NCBI RefSeq assembly: GCF_024347315.1
Contig: NZ_AP025460.1
Coordinates: forward strand, 2,542,001 to 2,606,000
Reading direction: 5' to 3'
Source of the DNA: Vibrio atlanticus
Lineage (GTDB): Bacteria; Pseudomonadota; Gammaproteobacteria; Enterobacterales; Vibrionaceae
Length of the DNA stretch: 64,000 nt
Part shown: piece by piece, positions 37,256 through 49,361 of the stretch
Position numbering within the stretch: the stretch's first letter is position 1
Layout: the number at the start of each line of letters is the position of its first letter
Program-made: the position numbers and the translations under genes
Notes under the pieces: model-generated
What the model was told of the DNA's origin: nothing
Seen by the model: the letters and a program-made list of their open reading frames with translations, nothing else
Database searches by the model: none

Positions 37256-37663
37256 TTATGGCTTTTTCTCTACAAGTGAATCGATAATTGGGCAATGGCT
37301 ATTTGAGTCACCAGGGCATTGTTCAACCCACTCTTTCAATGTCTTCTGAATGATCAATAAGTCTTCAATTTTTTTATTCACTTCTTCCAATTTACTTAGC
37401 GCTTTTGCTTTAACATCGGCACTTTCTCGACATGGGTTGTCGGCTAATTCAACAAGCGCACGACACTCATCAAGCGAAAAACCAGCGCTTCTCGCTTTCG
37501 CTACGATTCCGAGTTCCTTGATCTGCTTCTCACCATAAGACCGATAACCATTTTCAGAACGTAACGGTGCAGATATCACCCCTTTGTCTTCATACAAACG
37601 AATAGACTTAGGTGATAACTGCGTGAGGCTTGCAACTTCGCTTATGTTCATAATATTACTCAA
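37256..37663 (-). CDS. cueR: Copper-responsive MerR-family regulator CueR
   Basis: The 135-residue activator has a MerR winged helix (MNISEVASLTQLSPKSIRLYEDKGVISAPLR) and a dimerisation coiled coil. A metal loop with two cysteines spaced as in CueR (CPGDSNSHCPI) follows. It binds Cu+ and turns on copper-export genes such as copA. No copA or cueO is next to it in this window, so its targets lie elsewhere. In E. coli cueR is also beside the qmcA-ybbJ pair, supporting the call. Confidence 0.92.
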   Translation of the reverse strand: MSNIMNISEVASLTQLSPKSIRLYEDKGVISAPLRSENGYRSYGEKQIKELGIVAKARSAGFSLDECRALVELADNPCRESADVKAKALSKLEEVNKKIEDLLIIQKTLKEWVEQCPGDSNSHCPIIDSLVEKKP

Positions 37664-37988
37664 GTAAATATCGCATAAAAACTATTTAGAAACCTAAGAC
37701 CATTATTCAAACATCTAGGAATGCTAACTACCGAAACAAAAACATTGAAGCAATATAATGTTCGAAAATAAAGTCTGCTGTTTATGGCTATTTTACATCA
37801 AATGATGAGAGTAGCTTAGATTTTCCAACAAACCCAAACACCAACTATCAACAAGTTACTGATTGAAATAGCAAAATAGGCATTGGTTATTTTTCATAGG
37901 AAATTTTTTGATTTTTTTGATTTTTGAGAAATACCTCACATAATAATGAATATCTCTTGTTTGAAGAGATTTTTAGTGAGGTGTCATT
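37664..37988. other. Gap upstream of cueR and the small secreted protein
   Basis: This very AT-rich region holds the cueR promoter and, near its end, T-rich direct repeats (TTTTTTGA units at about 37906-37926) followed by TAATAAT, a likely promoter for the small gene at 37989. No further gene is seen. Confidence 0.45.
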
Positions 37989-38162
37989 ATGAAATGTTAT
38001 CTAGCGTTAATTTTTAGCTTAATTTTAAGCTTCTCTGTATCCGCCCAAAATGTAGGAAGCACTGCATCTGGGCCGATCATAAAATGTGACTTAGGAAGTA
38101 GTGTTGTAGAATATATGCCTATCGTTATATGCAAGCATAGTAATGGTAAGGTTCTACACTAA
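37989..38162 (+). CDS. Small secreted protein with signal peptide (unknown family)
   Basis: The 57-residue ORF was read directly from the sequence. It has a strong ribosome site, GAGG seven bases before the ATG. A typical Sec signal peptide (MKCYLALIFSLILSFSVSA) ends in a likely cleavage site. The 38-residue mature part has two cysteines (in IKCDL and VICKH) that could form a disulphide. A good terminator follows directly. I recognise no family. It lies between cueR and the lipoprotein gene and may be a periplasmic or exported peptide. Confidence 0.65.
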   Translation: MKCYLALIFSLILSFSVSAQNVGSTASGPIIKCDLGSSVVEYMPIVICKHSNGKVLH

Positions 38163-38192
38163 CAAAAAAGGAGCCTAGGCTCCTTTCCTTTA
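38163..38192. terminator. Bidirectional terminator, small secreted gene / lipoprotein gene
   Basis: AAAGGAGCCTAGGCTCCTTT is a perfect palindrome with A and T runs on both strands. It overlaps the last codon and stop of the convergent lipoprotein gene. Confidence 0.85.
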
Positions 38193-39014
38193 AAACTCGA
38201 TTAATTGTTTGATTATCGCTTTACGTTCTTCTTTGGAAGCTTTGTTAAACCAATATTCGAACATTTCAATCTCTTTGACATTATCACCTAAAGAATCAAC
38301 AACACCATTTCGATTTGCTACAGACCAGTTAATAACAGAGTCTCTTTGTTCCGTCGGAATTTGTTCAAACCAATATTTTGACATCTCTTGAGCTTGGCTT
38401 ACCGGCTCTTGCTGAAGCGCGGGAACTGCAGCTACAGGTGCGGCTGCGGCTACAGGTGCTGCTACTATCACTGGCTTAGCTGTTGCGTTTTTATCACCCG
38501 TATTTACGATTGCTTCGATATAGCCAGCAGGAATAGAAAACGAAATGCTGTTCGCATTTGAAACCTGGACATCAAAAATTAGATCTTTAAAAGGTGCTTC
38601 GTTGAAGATTTCATTAGATACAGGAAATTTCACATACTGTGTTTGAGTACATATATCGCTGCATGTTTCAGCTGAAGCCGCATAAGGTTTTAATGGCACT
38701 TTACCTTCAGAACCTTGAACTAAGACAGAGCGATACTCGTTGTAATTTTTAAAGTACTGAAGCTCCATCGTTATGTATGAATCAGGTACCGTTACAGTAC
38801 TGTTTGGAGTAACGTAATTTAGCTCTAAAGACGAGTTAACTAGCTGACCTTGTCTGACTTCAAGCACATCAGGAGACAACGACTCACCAACGACGATTTG
38901 ATAATTTTGCTTACTCTCTATTCTTTTAACGGAATCTGTAAAATCACTATTAGAATCTAATGTTGTACATCCAATTAAGAATAAAGGAATCGATGCTAAA
39001 ACTATTTTTTTCAT
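38190..39014 (-). CDS. Outer-membrane or periplasmic lipoprotein with C-terminal repeats (unknown)
   Basis: The 274-residue protein begins with a lipoprotein signal, FLIGCTTL, giving Cys16 as the lipid-modified residue. A beta-rich domain (about 30-170, with CSDIC) is followed by an Ala/Pro/Val-rich linker (residues about 180-205). Two copies of a helical motif end it: EMSKYWFEQIPTEQRDSVINW and EMFEYWFNKASKEERKAII. I do not recognise a named family. Position beside a porin suggests an outer-membrane task, but this is only context. Confidence 0.7.
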   Translation of the reverse strand: MKKIVLASIPLFLIGCTTLDSNSDFTDSVKRIESKQNYQIVVGESLSPDVLEVRQGQLVNSSLELNYVTPNSTVTVPDSYITMELQYFKNYNEYRSVLVQGSEGKVPLKPYAASAETCSDICTQTQYVKFPVSNEIFNEAPFKDLIFDVQVSNANSISFSIPAGYIEAIVNTGDKNATAKPVIVAAPVAAAAPVAAVPALQQEPVSQAQEMSKYWFEQIPTEQRDSVINWSVANRNGVVDSLGDNVKEIEMFEYWFNKASKEERKAIIKQLIEF

Positions 39015-39139
39015 ATTAACTACCTCGAGGGTTTCCCCATAATATTATTTCGATGCCTTTTCTTTCTTAGGCTGGACCAGAAATGAATATGCGCCGACTA
39101 ACAAGCCAGCGCATCTCTTTACTTAAAGCATGGTTTCAA

Positions 39140-40294
39140 TTAGAAGCCGTACTCTAAACCAATACGTGTAACGAACGTATCTGTGTTAGCAATAGAACCT
39201 TTATCGTCAGCTTTGATATCACGCTGTGCAATACGGATGTAAGGAACAAAGCCGTTATGAACGTACATTAGCTGACCTGAGATTACGCTATCTTCATCAG
39301 CGTTTTTAACACCATCAGTTTCAGACTCTAGGTTAGCCGCGTAGCCTAGTTTGAAGCCCCAAGGGCCGTTCCAGTACTGACCGATTACAGAGTATGAAGC
39401 CTGTTCTGATTTAGCGCCGCCTTGAACATCTGACTCACCCGCTTTGTAGGCTGCAGAAATACCGAAACCTGCTGGAAGTGACGCTTCAAAACCGATTAGA
39501 TAACCAAATGTATCAGCCATTTCAGCAGAAGTTGCAGCAACTGCAGGAGTTGCGCCGCCAAAGTTTACACCATCACAACCTGTAGCAACTAAACATGTAC
39601 CAGCAGCAGTTCCAGCTGTTGCAGCTGTTAGTTGACGATCTGATTCTGATTCAACAGCAGCGTGGAAAGTAACCGTATCAGCTAAACGGTAGTGAGCAGC
39701 CGCGCCGTAGAAGTAGTTATCTTTAACACTTGAGTCACCACGACCTGTTGCTAGGTTGAATGTAAAACCATTCAAGTCAGCAGAATCGTATCGAGCCATA
39801 TCACCATGACGGTCACGGTTGTATTTAACATCGCCGCCCCAGTCCCATACTGCGCCCAAACCTGGGTTAGCATAAGGCCAGTCAATTACTTCATACATTG
39901 GCGTCAGCATACGACCAAAACGTACTTTACCCCAGTCACCTTGCAGGCCTAAGAACGTATCACGATTACCTAGTGTCGCACCGTCACCGTTTTCACCAAC
40001 GTAACCAGATTCAATTTGCATGAATACGTTCACGTTCTCGAACATGTCTTTACTTGCACGGAAACCAATTCGAGATTCATTCTCGTAATCGTATCCCGTA
40101 CCTGTATCAGTTTTTACGCCGTTTTTAGTTTTTTCTGAATCGTAGTTAACAACAGAGATTGCTGCTACACCGTAAGCCTGAACGTTAAAATCTGAGATAA
40201 CACCAACTTGAGAAGATTCAGATGCGAATGCACCACTTGAAATCATCGCAACTGCAGCACCAAGTAAAGTACGTTTGAAAATTTTGTTTTCCAT
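39140..40294 (-). CDS. Gram-negative porin (OmpC/OmpU-like)
   Basis: The 384-residue outer-membrane beta-barrel starts with a signal peptide cleaved near GAFASES. YGVAAISVVNYDS, FRASKDMFENVNVFMQIESGYVG and GLQGDWGKVRFGRMLTPMYE are classic trimeric-porin strands and the constriction-loop region. It ends in a C-terminal aromatic residue (LEYGF). It resembles Vibrio OmpU-type porins, which ToxR activates; toxR is in the same window. A segment near residues 215-245 (TAATAGTAAGTC...GVNFGG) looks like a surface-loop insertion. Confidence 0.9.
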   Translation of the reverse strand: MENKIFKRTLLGAAVAMISSGAFASESSQVGVISDFNVQAYGVAAISVVNYDSEKTKNGVKTDTGTGYDYENESRIGFRASKDMFENVNVFMQIESGYVGENGDGATLGNRDTFLGLQGDWGKVRFGRMLTPMYEVIDWPYANPGLGAVWDWGGDVKYNRDRHGDMARYDSADLNGFTFNLATGRGDSSVKDNYFYGAAAHYRLADTVTFHAAVESESDRQLTAATAGTAAGTCLVATGCDGVNFGGATPAVAATSAEMADTFGYLIGFEASLPAGFGISAAYKAGESDVQGGAKSEQASYSVIGQYWNGPWGFKLGYAANLESETDGVKNADEDSVISGQLMYVHNGFVPYIRIAQRDIKADDKGSIANTDTFVTRIGLEYGF

Positions 40295-40764
40295 GGAATA
40301 AAACTCCTAAAAATGGATATAGCTGTTTGAATATTTCCCGCCTAAAGTTGGCCGCCGTAGAGAGAAATACCTTTTCTTGTTTGAGAACCCTGAAACACCG
40401 AATTCTCGATTTCCTTTCTGGTTATACACAATGTGCATCCATGCCAATAAGACTAACTTCACCCCAAAAAAGATCAATGAGAACTTAATTTTCATCTAAA
40501 AAAATATGAGTTGGTGCAAATTTATCATGTACTTAGTGATCCAGATCTACTAATTGAAAAAACCGAGGGGTCAAAGAGTAAAAACATTAAAAAACAAAAG
40601 CTTACTAACACAGCAGCCTCTTAAAAATTGATATCACTCGCATTTAGCAAACAACTATAACAACATTTCATTAATGTTGAGCGTCATCACTGTCCTGATT
40701 TCATAGTTCGTATAGGAACAAATTTCTCAACAATTAAAAAGTGATTACTTTTATATCAGAAACG
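40295..40764. promoter_or_regulatory. Long upstream region of the porin gene
   Basis: About 470 AT-rich bases precede the porin, including A-rich clusters around 40580-40605 on the plus strand. Porin genes of vibrios are regulated by ToxR through AT-rich sites and by small RNAs at the 5' leader, so this is the likely control region. No exact ToxR-box repeat could be confirmed and no ORF is supported. Confidence 0.5.
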
Positions 40765-40795
40765 AAAAAGGCACTCCCTTGAAAGGAGTGCCTTT
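40765..40795 (-). terminator. Terminator after ligA
   Basis: AAAGGCACTCC and GGAGTGCCTTT form an 11-bp stem around six bases, with a plus-strand A run giving T on the minus strand. Confidence 0.85.
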
Positions 40796-40818
40796 GAGCT
40801 TTTTTTATCTGTATTTAC

Positions 40819-42885
<2,067 letters not shown>

Positions 42886-42923
42886 CTATAAATATAGATT
42901 ATTTACAAGGCTAAACAATACGG

Positions 42924-44060
42924 CTAGGCGTTAGCTGCCGTCATAAAGTCTCGGATTTGCTTGCGGTAGTCAGACAAACGGTTTGGCGTCATTAAGTTAC
43001 GTGACTCATCCAATACGTTTCCGCCCATATCGTCGGCAATTTTCTGTGCAGCACTCAGCATCAAATTGAAGTTTTGATCAGCTTGACCATAACAAGGCAG
43101 CGTCATAAAGAACGAAATACCTTTGGTGGTAAAGTCAGCAGGGTCGTCATGTTCTAGTGTTCCTGGCTGCATCATATTTGCTACGCTGAAAATAACTTTT
43201 GGCTCATCGCTCGCTTGTGCAAAGCAGTGATAAATCGACATTTCACCATAAGCTAGGCCGTTGTTCTCCATGCTACGGAAAAGTTCAGTACCCACAAACG
43301 GGATCTCCCCAGCACAGTGGACATTAAGAACAATGACTTCAAGGCCAAGATCTTCATTTGAGTGAGCTTTTTCATCTAACTTACTTTCGTCAGCTAAATT
43401 AACTTCGTTACCCAACTGAGCTTCCCCAGCTAAGTTAGCATCTTTATCTAACTTAGTTTCTTCAACCGAAGTAACACTTTGTGCAGCAACCACTTCTTTC
43501 CCAATAAATGGTTCGCTTGGCGTTAAGCCTTCGCTAGAAAGTAGTGGATCAGCGACCGCATCAGAGGCTTCTTCAAACGAACCGTACTGCTCTTTAAAGC
43601 CTGCGTGATTTTGTTTTTGCTCGTCAGTCAATTCAAAGTTAGGAACTTCAGGTTCAACAACCTTCTCTTCCTCAACCTGTTCAAGCTCACCTTTAACTTC
43701 GATCGGGTCTTCAACACTGAAAGAAGGAAGATCATTCAATTCTATTTCGTCTTCGTGAGCTTCTTTTTGCTGTGGCGCTGACAATGGGTCTGAGTCAATC
43801 AGCGGATCAGTTGCAGACGGTGAGACAGCAAAATCCGGTTCTTTACGCTCTTTTCGGATTATCTCAAAATCATCCTCAGGAGCGAATGAACGGTTTGGGA
43901 TCGTTTCAGCTTCATCTAAGCTGTCATTATCAAGCTTACCAAGCGGCTTATCTCCAAACTTTGCTTTCCCTTCTTTCTTACTCGTCCATAGACCATGGAA
44001 CAATAATGCGGCGATAGCTAATGCGCCAACAATAATGAGTACAAATCGCAATTCCTGCAT
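42924..44060 (-). CDS. zipA: Cell division protein ZipA
   Basis: ZipA anchors FtsZ to the inner membrane early in division. The 378-residue protein has an N-terminal membrane helix (residues about 5-25, [21 protein letters not shown]). A long acidic linker (30-235) follows, then the FtsZ-binding domain ([37 protein letters not shown] onward). The linker contains degenerate repeats around residues 203-235 ([35 protein letters not shown]). These suggest slippage-driven change. It is divergent from cysZ. Confidence 0.94.
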   Translation of the reverse strand: MQELRFVLIIVGALAIAALLFHGLWTSKKEGKAKFGDKPLGKLDNDSLDEAETIPNRSFAPEDDFEIIRKERKEPDFAVSPSATDPLIDSDPLSAPQQKEAHEDEIELNDLPSFSVEDPIEVKGELEQVEEEKVVEPEVPNFELTDEQKQNHAGFKEQYGSFEEASDAVADPLLSSEGLTPSEPFIGKEVVAAQSVTSVEETKLDKDANLAGEAQLGNEVNLADESKLDEKAHSNEDLGLEVIVLNVHCAGEIPFVGTELFRSMENNGLAYGEMSIYHCFAQASDEPKVIFSVANMMQPGTLEHDDPADFTTKGISFFMTLPCYGQADQNFNLMLSAAQKIADDMGGNVLDESRNLMTPNRLSDYRKQIRDFMTAANA

Positions 44061-44289
44061 TTTTCGCTCTCAGCTTTCTTAGTCAACTAGCTATAAAAAC
44101 GCTGTCACTAAGTTAGGTTAATTTGGCTAATCTCACTACTCTATCAAAAGTAGCCACTGTTTTTGAACCACTTAATACAATTAGTTCATTACTTGGTGTG
44201 ATTTTCACCACGCTTTTTTTCTTAATTTCGGTCGAGTACACTAGAGATGTTTGCTATTTAACCAAATTCACATGTGACCCAATTTAAAT

Positions 44290-45048
44290 ATGACTATTGA
44301 ATCTGTTCCTCGCTCTGGCTTTGGCTATTTTATTTTCGGAATTAAAATTGCCTTATCGCCGAGTATCCGTAAGTTTGTACTGCTTCCTCTTATCGCTAAC
44401 GTGTTACTTGTGGGCGGTGCTTTATTTTATATTTTCTCCAACTTAAACACTTGGATTGAAGGCTGGATTGGTGCATTGCCAAGTTTCTTGTCGTGGTTGT
44501 CATATATCCTATGGCCACTACTTGTGTTAACCGTTTTGGCCACGTTTTCGTATTTCTTCAGTACACTCGCTAACTTTATTGCCGCGCCTTTCAACGGATT
44601 ACTCGCGGAAAAAGTCGAAGAACTGCTGAGTGGTAAAAAAGTCAATGATGATGGTTTACTGGATGTACTTAAAGACACCCCTCGTATTTTAGCAAGAGAA
44701 TGGCGCAAGCTTGTCTATATCCTGCCAAAAGCGATCGGTTTGTTCCTACTTTTGTTAATTCCAGCGCTAGGACAAACTGTTGCACCGTTTTTATGGTTCA
44801 TTTTCACTGCATGGATGTTAGCTATTCAGTACGCTGACTACCCATTCGACAACCATAAAATCAAGTTCGATGACATGAGAAATAATTTGAAACAAAAGCA
44901 AGGTAAGAGCTACAGCTTCGGCGCACTTGTTTCCGTGTTTACTACCATTCCAGTTTTAAACCTGATTGTGATGCCAGTTGCCGTCTGCGGCGCTACTGCA
45001 ATGTGGGTTGCAGAGTTTAAAGACCAAGCCCTACGCTCTCGTCTATAG
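44290..45048 (+). CDS. cysZ: Sulfate transporter CysZ
   Basis: CysZ is a sulfate permease that feeds cysteine synthesis. The 252-residue protein has four long hydrophobic segments and the CysZ/EI24 signature (FFSTLANFIAAPFNGLLAEKVEE, then WMLAIQYADYPFDNHKIKFDDMR). It lies upstream of cysK, as in enterics, which supports a sulfur role. It has a weak ribosome site. It is divergent from zipA. Confidence 0.93.
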   Translation: MTIESVPRSGFGYFIFGIKIALSPSIRKFVLLPLIANVLLVGGALFYIFSNLNTWIEGWIGALPSFLSWLSYILWPLLVLTVLATFSYFFSTLANFIAAPFNGLLAEKVEELLSGKKVNDDGLLDVLKDTPRILAREWRKLVYILPKAIGLFLLLLIPALGQTVAPFLWFIFTAWMLAIQYADYPFDNHKIKFDDMRNNLKQKQGKSYSFGALVSVFTTIPVLNLIVMPVAVCGATAMWVAEFKDQALRSRL

Positions 45049-45284
45049 CTATCGCCTATAGTTCTACAGCCTGCTCTAACAACGCCTATCTTTTTGAAGT
45101 TCTGATTTCAATAAAGATAGGCGTGAATCCTGCGACATCTCTATATGATATAACTTTTTAATCCTTTTACCTTTTTTTCAACTTGTTTAATCTAAATTCA
45201 AGCTAAACAAACATCGAAAGACACTAGACGGTAAATTGGTAGATATACTACGTTTAGTTCTGTCATTAAATGAAGGAATATCGC

Positions 45285-46253
45285 ATGAGCAAGATCTACG
45301 AAGACAACACCCTAACGATTGGTAACACACCTCTAGTCCGCCTAAACAAAGTAAGCAAAGGTAACGTCCTAGCTAAGATCGAAGCTCGTAACCCAAGCTT
45401 CAGCGTTAAGTGTCGTATCGGTTCAAACATGATCTGGGAAGCAGAAAAAGCAGGTACGCTTAAGCCAGGTATCGAGCTTGTTGAGCCTACCAGTGGTAAT
45501 ACAGGTGTTGCTCTTGCATTTGTTGCTGCAGCGCGCGGTTACAAGCTAACACTAACAATGCCTGAATCAATGAGCCTAGAACGTCGTAAGCTGCTTAAAG
45601 CTCTTGGCGCAAACCTAGTGCTAACTGAAGCACCAAAAGGTATGAACGGCGCGATTGCTAAAGCTGAAGAGATTGTTGCTTCAGACCCAGACAAGTATCT
45701 ACTACTGCAACAATTCAACAACCCAGCGAACCCACAAATTCACGAGCAGACAACTGGCCCTGAAATTTGGGAAGCAACAGATGGTGAGATCGATGTGTTT
45801 GTAGCCGGTGTAGGTACAGGTGGCACTATCACTGGAACAAGTCGTTACATTAAAGGTGAAAAAGGCAAAGCCATCACTTCTGTAGCTGTTGAACCAGCAG
45901 AATCTCCAGTGATTGCACAGGCACTTGCAGGTGAAGAAATCAAACCAGCACCACACAAAATCCAAGGTATTGGCGCAGGTTTCATTCCTGGCAACCTAGA
46001 TTTAGACATTATTGACCGTGTAGAGTCGGTAACTTCTGAAGAAGCTATTGAGATGGCTCAACGCCTAATGAAAGAAGAAGGTATCCTAGCGGGCATCTCA
46101 TCTGGTGCAGCAGTAGTAGCAGCAAACAGAATTTCGGAACTGCCTGAATTTGCAGGGAAAACTATCGTTACTGTACTACCAAGCTCGGGCGAACGTTACC
46201 TTAGTACGGCCCTATTTGCTGGTATCTTTACGGAAAAAGAGAACCAACAATAA
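45285..46253 (+). CDS. cysK: Cysteine synthase A
   Basis: O-acetylserine (thiol)-lyase makes cysteine from O-acetylserine and sulfide with PLP. The 322-residue protein has the PLP lysine in [11 protein letters not shown], the substrate loop [13 protein letters not shown] and the phosphate-binding [26 protein letters not shown] closes the fold. The ATG at 45285 is used: it has GGAATATC upstream and gives [10 protein letters not shown]. An earlier in-frame ATG at 45270 is less likely. A terminator follows. Confidence 0.97.
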   Translation: MSKIYEDNTLTIGNTPLVRLNKVSKGNVLAKIEARNPSFSVKCRIGSNMIWEAEKAGTLKPGIELVEPTSGNTGVALAFVAAARGYKLTLTMPESMSLERRKLLKALGANLVLTEAPKGMNGAIAKAEEIVASDPDKYLLLQQFNNPANPQIHEQTTGPEIWEATDGEIDVFVAGVGTGGTITGTSRYIKGEKGKAITSVAVEPAESPVIAQALAGEEIKPAPHKIQGIGAGFIPGNLDLDIIDRVESVTSEEAIEMAQRLMKEEGILAGISSGAAVVAANRISELPEFAGKTIVTVLPSSGERYLSTALFAGIFTEKENQQ

Positions 46254-46279
46254 TATGTGGTCAAATCAATTTTTCGTCC

Positions 46280-46306
46280 AAAAAAGCCCCATTTAGGGGC
46301 TTTTTT
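46280..46306 (+). terminator. Terminator after cysK
   Basis: AAAAAAGCCCC and GGGGCTTTTTT pair perfectly around a 5-nt loop, shortly after the cysK stop. Confidence 0.9.
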
Positions 46307-46556
46307 GTTGATCCCTGCCTCACCTTTGGTAATATCGGGTCTGTTTTATTTTTCGCTTCAAAATAAAAGAAGCAATAAACAAATTCTGAAAGTCATGAGT
46401 ACTCAACAAAAGACGACCATGGCTGGATAAAAATTTATAACCAGTCTAAGTTCTAACACGAACATGGCGTACTAGCCTCTAGCGCATTTGAGCTAAAGCA
46501 GTTAAGCTAAATCTGGTTACAAACTTACAAAAAATAAATTAATTGGGGTATATAAA
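46307..46556. promoter_or_regulatory. Promoter region of ptsH-ptsI-crr
   Basis: About 250 bases precede ptsH with no other gene. A small inverted repeat GCTTC / GAAGC lies near 46355-46375. In E. coli this operon has several CRP-dependent promoters in the equivalent gap, but no clear CRP site could be read here. Confidence 0.4.
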
Positions 46557-46814
46557 ATGTACGAGAAGCAAGTAGAAATCACAGCAGAAAACGGTCTTCA
46601 CACTCGTCCAGCTGCACAGTTTGTTAAAGAAGCAAAATCTTTCGACGCTGACATCACAGTGACTTCTAACGGCAAAAGCGCTAGCGCGAAAAGCCTGTTC
46701 AAACTACAAACTTTAGGCCTAGTAAAAGGTACTAACGTTACTATTTCAGCTGAAGGCCCTCAAGCTCAGCAAGCTGTAGACCACCTAGTTGCTCTTATGG
46801 ATCAACTACACTAA
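46557..46814 (+). CDS. ptsH: Phosphocarrier protein HPr
   Basis: HPr passes phosphate from enzyme I to EIIA proteins. The 85-residue protein is full length. The active His15 lies in [12 protein letters not shown] and Ser46 in [11 protein letters not shown], the regulatory-serine region of the family. It leads the ptsH-ptsI-crr group; the gap to ptsI is 153 bases, wide enough for an internal promoter. Confidence 0.98.
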   Translation: MYEKQVEITAENGLHTRPAAQFVKEAKSFDADITVTSNGKSASAKSLFKLQTLGLVKGTNVTISAEGPQAQQAVDHLVALMDQLH

Positions 46815-46967
46815 TACGGTCTCCTTCTTTCAAAGCCATTTTGCACAGCAAAGTGGCTTTGTTCGAAATAGATAGCAATTCGAAATAGATAGCAATAAGC
46901 GCGACATTAGTCGACGACTTAAAGTCACACATTCTCCCGTTTACAGTTGAACAACTAAGGTAAGGCT

Positions 46968-48692
46968 ATGATTTCAGGCATCCTAGCATCTCCTGGTATT
47001 GCTTTCGGTAAAGCACTACTACTTCAAGAAGATGAAATTGTCCTAAACACTCAATCTATCTCAGACGATCAAGTTGAAGCAGAAGTTCAGCGTTTTTTTG
47101 ACGCTCGTAACAAATCTTCTCAACAACTTGAAGTTGTAAAGCAAAAAGCACTTGAAACTTTTGGCGAAGAAAAAGAAGCAATCTTTGAAGGCCACATCAT
47201 GCTGCTTGAAGATGAAGAGCTAGAAGAAGAGATTTTAGCACTCATCAAGAAAGACAAAATGCACGCAGACAACGCGATCTACACAGTGATCGAAGAGCAA
47301 GCTGTTGCACTTGAGTCGCTTGATGATGAGTACCTAAAAGAACGTGCGACTGATATCCGTGATATCGGTACTCGCTTCGTTAAAAATGCACTAGGCATCA
47401 ACATTGTATCTCTAGCAGATATCAATGAAGAAGTTATCCTAGTTGCTTACGATTTAACGCCATCTGAAACGGCACAAATCAACCTAGACTACGTTCTTGG
47501 TTTTGCTTGTGACATCGGCGGTCGTACATCTCATACTTCAATCATGGCACGTTCACTTGAGCTTCCAGCTATCGTTGGTACTAACGATATCACTAAGCAA
47601 GTTAAAAACGGCGACATGCTTGTGCTAGACGCGATGAACAACAAGATCATCATCAACCCTTCTGACGCTGAATTAGCAGAAGCTAAGAAAATCAAATCTG
47701 ATTTCGAAGCAGAAGCAGTTGAACTAGCAAAACTAAAAGATTTACATGCTGAAACTCTAGACGGTCACCGTGTAGAAGTTTGTGGCAACATCGGTACAGT
47801 AAAAGACTGTGACGGTATTCTGCGTAACGGCGGTGAAGGCGTTGGTCTGTACCGTACTGAATTCCTATTCATGGACCGTACTGCACTTCCTACTGAAGAA
47901 GAGCAATACGTTGCTTACAAAGAAGTAGCGGAAGCAATGGAAGGCGAGTCAGTGATTATCCGTACTATGGATATCGGTGGCGATAAAGACCTACCATACA
48001 TGGACCTTCCACAAGAGATGAACCCTTTCCTAGGCTGGCGTGCAGTACGTATCAGCTTGGATCGTCGTGAAATTCTACGTGACCAACTACGTGGTATCCT
48101 ACGTGCATCTGCACACGGTAAACTACGCATCATGTTCCCAATGATCATTTCTGTTGAAGAGATCCGTGAACTGAAAAAAGCAATCGAAGAGTACAAAGTT
48201 GAACTTCGCGTTGAAGGCCTAGCTTTCGATGAAGAAATCGAAATCGGCGTAATGGTTGAGACTCCAGCAGCCGCTGCAATCGCACACCACCTAGCGAAAG
48301 AAGTATCTTTCTTCTCTATCGGTACTAACGACCTAACGCAATATACACTTGCGGTAGACCGTGGTAACGAAATGATTTCTCACCTATACAACCCACTATC
48401 TCCAGCGGTTCTTCTTGTTATCAAGCAAGTAATCGATGCTTCTCACAAAGAAGGTAAATGGACAGGTATGTGTGGCGAACTAGCAGGTGATGAGCGTGCA
48501 ACTCTACTTCTTCTTGGTATGGGTCTAGATGAGTTCTCTATGAGCGGTATCTCTATCCCTAAAGTTAAGAAAGTAATCCGTAACTCTAACTTCGCTGAAG
48601 TTAAAGCTATGGCTGACGAAGCACTATCTCTACCTACAGCTGCAGAAATTGAAGCTTGTGTAGAAAAGTTCATCGCTGAGAAAACTCAGTAA
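46968..48692 (+). CDS. ptsI: PTS enzyme I
   Basis: Enzyme I starts the phosphotransfer chain from phosphoenolpyruvate to HPr. At 574 residues it is full length. The active His189 is in [21 protein letters not shown]. The PEP-binding C-terminal barrel has [38 protein letters not shown] and [20 protein letters not shown]. It sits between ptsH and crr, all on the plus strand. Confidence 0.98.
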   Translation: MISGILASPGIAFGKALLLQEDEIVLNTQSISDDQVEAEVQRFFDARNKSSQQLEVVKQKALETFGEEKEAIFEGHIMLLEDEELEEEILALIKKDKMHADNAIYTVIEEQAVALESLDDEYLKERATDIRDIGTRFVKNALGINIVSLADINEEVILVAYDLTPSETAQINLDYVLGFACDIGGRTSHTSIMARSLELPAIVGTNDITKQVKNGDMLVLDAMNNKIIINPSDAELAEAKKIKSDFEAEAVELAKLKDLHAETLDGHRVEVCGNIGTVKDCDGILRNGGEGVGLYRTEFLFMDRTALPTEEEQYVAYKEVAEAMEGESVIIRTMDIGGDKDLPYMDLPQEMNPFLGWRAVRISLDRREILRDQLRGILRASAHGKLRIMFPMIISVEEIRELKKAIEEYKVELRVEGLAFDEEIEIGVMVETPAAAAIAHHLAKEVSFFSIGTNDLTQYTLAVDRGNEMISHLYNPLSPAVLLVIKQVIDASHKEGKWTGMCGELAGDERATLLLLGMGLDEFSMSGISIPKVKKVIRNSNFAEVKAMADEALSLPTAAEIEACVEKFIAEKTQ

Positions 48693-48798
48693 TCACCAAG
48701 AGCTTAATGAAGTTAGACGGCTAAAAATAGTCGTCTAATTTGTTAGATTGGTATAGTATATTCTACAGAATAAAACTAAACGTTAGGAGCATGACACA

Positions 48799-49308
48799 AT
48801 GGGTCTGTTTGACAAACTGAAAAAGCTTGTATCTGATGACAGCGCTGATGCTGGTGCAATCGAAATCATCGCACCTCTTTCTGGTGAAATCGTAAACATC
48901 GAAGACGTGCCAGATGTAGTTTTCGCTGAAAAAATCGTTGGTGATGGCATTGCTATCAAACCAGCTGGCGATAAAATGGTAGCTCCAGTTAACGGTACTA
49001 TCGGTAAAATCTTCGAAACTAACCACGCATTCTCTATCGAGTCTGACGACGGTATTGAGCTTTTCGTTCACTTCGGTATCGATACTGTTGAACTTAAAGG
49101 CGAAGGCTTCACTCGTGTTGCTGAAGAAGGTCAATCTGTTAAAGCTGGTGACACAATCATCACTTTCGACCTTGCGCTTCTAGAAGAGAAAGCAAAATCT
49201 ACGCTTACTCCAGTTGTTATCTCTAACATGGACGAAATCAAGGAGCTAAACAAGCTTTCTGGTTCTGTAACTGTTGGCGAAACTCCAGTTCTTAAAGTAA
49301 CTAAGTAA
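48799..49308 (+). CDS. crr: PTS glucose-specific EIIA (Crr)
   Basis: EIIA-Glc passes phosphate to glucose-type permeases and, when dephosphorylated, blocks other sugar uptake. The 169-residue protein has an N-terminal amphipathic helix ([11 protein letters not shown]) that binds membranes. The two active histidines are His76 ([10 protein letters not shown]) and His91 ([10 protein letters not shown]). It probably phosphorylates NagE, whose gene at 12.5 kb lacks a IIA domain. It ends the pts operon. Confidence 0.97.
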   Translation: MGLFDKLKKLVSDDSADAGAIEIIAPLSGEIVNIEDVPDVVFAEKIVGDGIAIKPAGDKMVAPVNGTIGKIFETNHAFSIESDDGIELFVHFGIDTVELKGEGFTRVAEEGQSVKAGDTIITFDLALLEEKAKSTLTPVVISNMDEIKELNKLSGSVTVGETPVLKVTK

Positions 49309-49333
49309 TCCCGATTACTTATCTGCTTTAATT

Positions 49334-49361
49334 AAAACGCTACCTAAGGGTAGCGTTTTTT
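49334..49361 (+). terminator. Terminator after crr
   Basis: AAAACGCTA pairs with TAGCGTTTT, extended by further bases, followed by TT; it closes ptsH-ptsI-crr. Confidence 0.85.

Noticed and set aside
40560..40620. ToxR boxes upstream of the porin gene
   Set aside because: A-rich repeats are present but do not match TNAAAC-N5-TNAAAC spacing closely enough to call.
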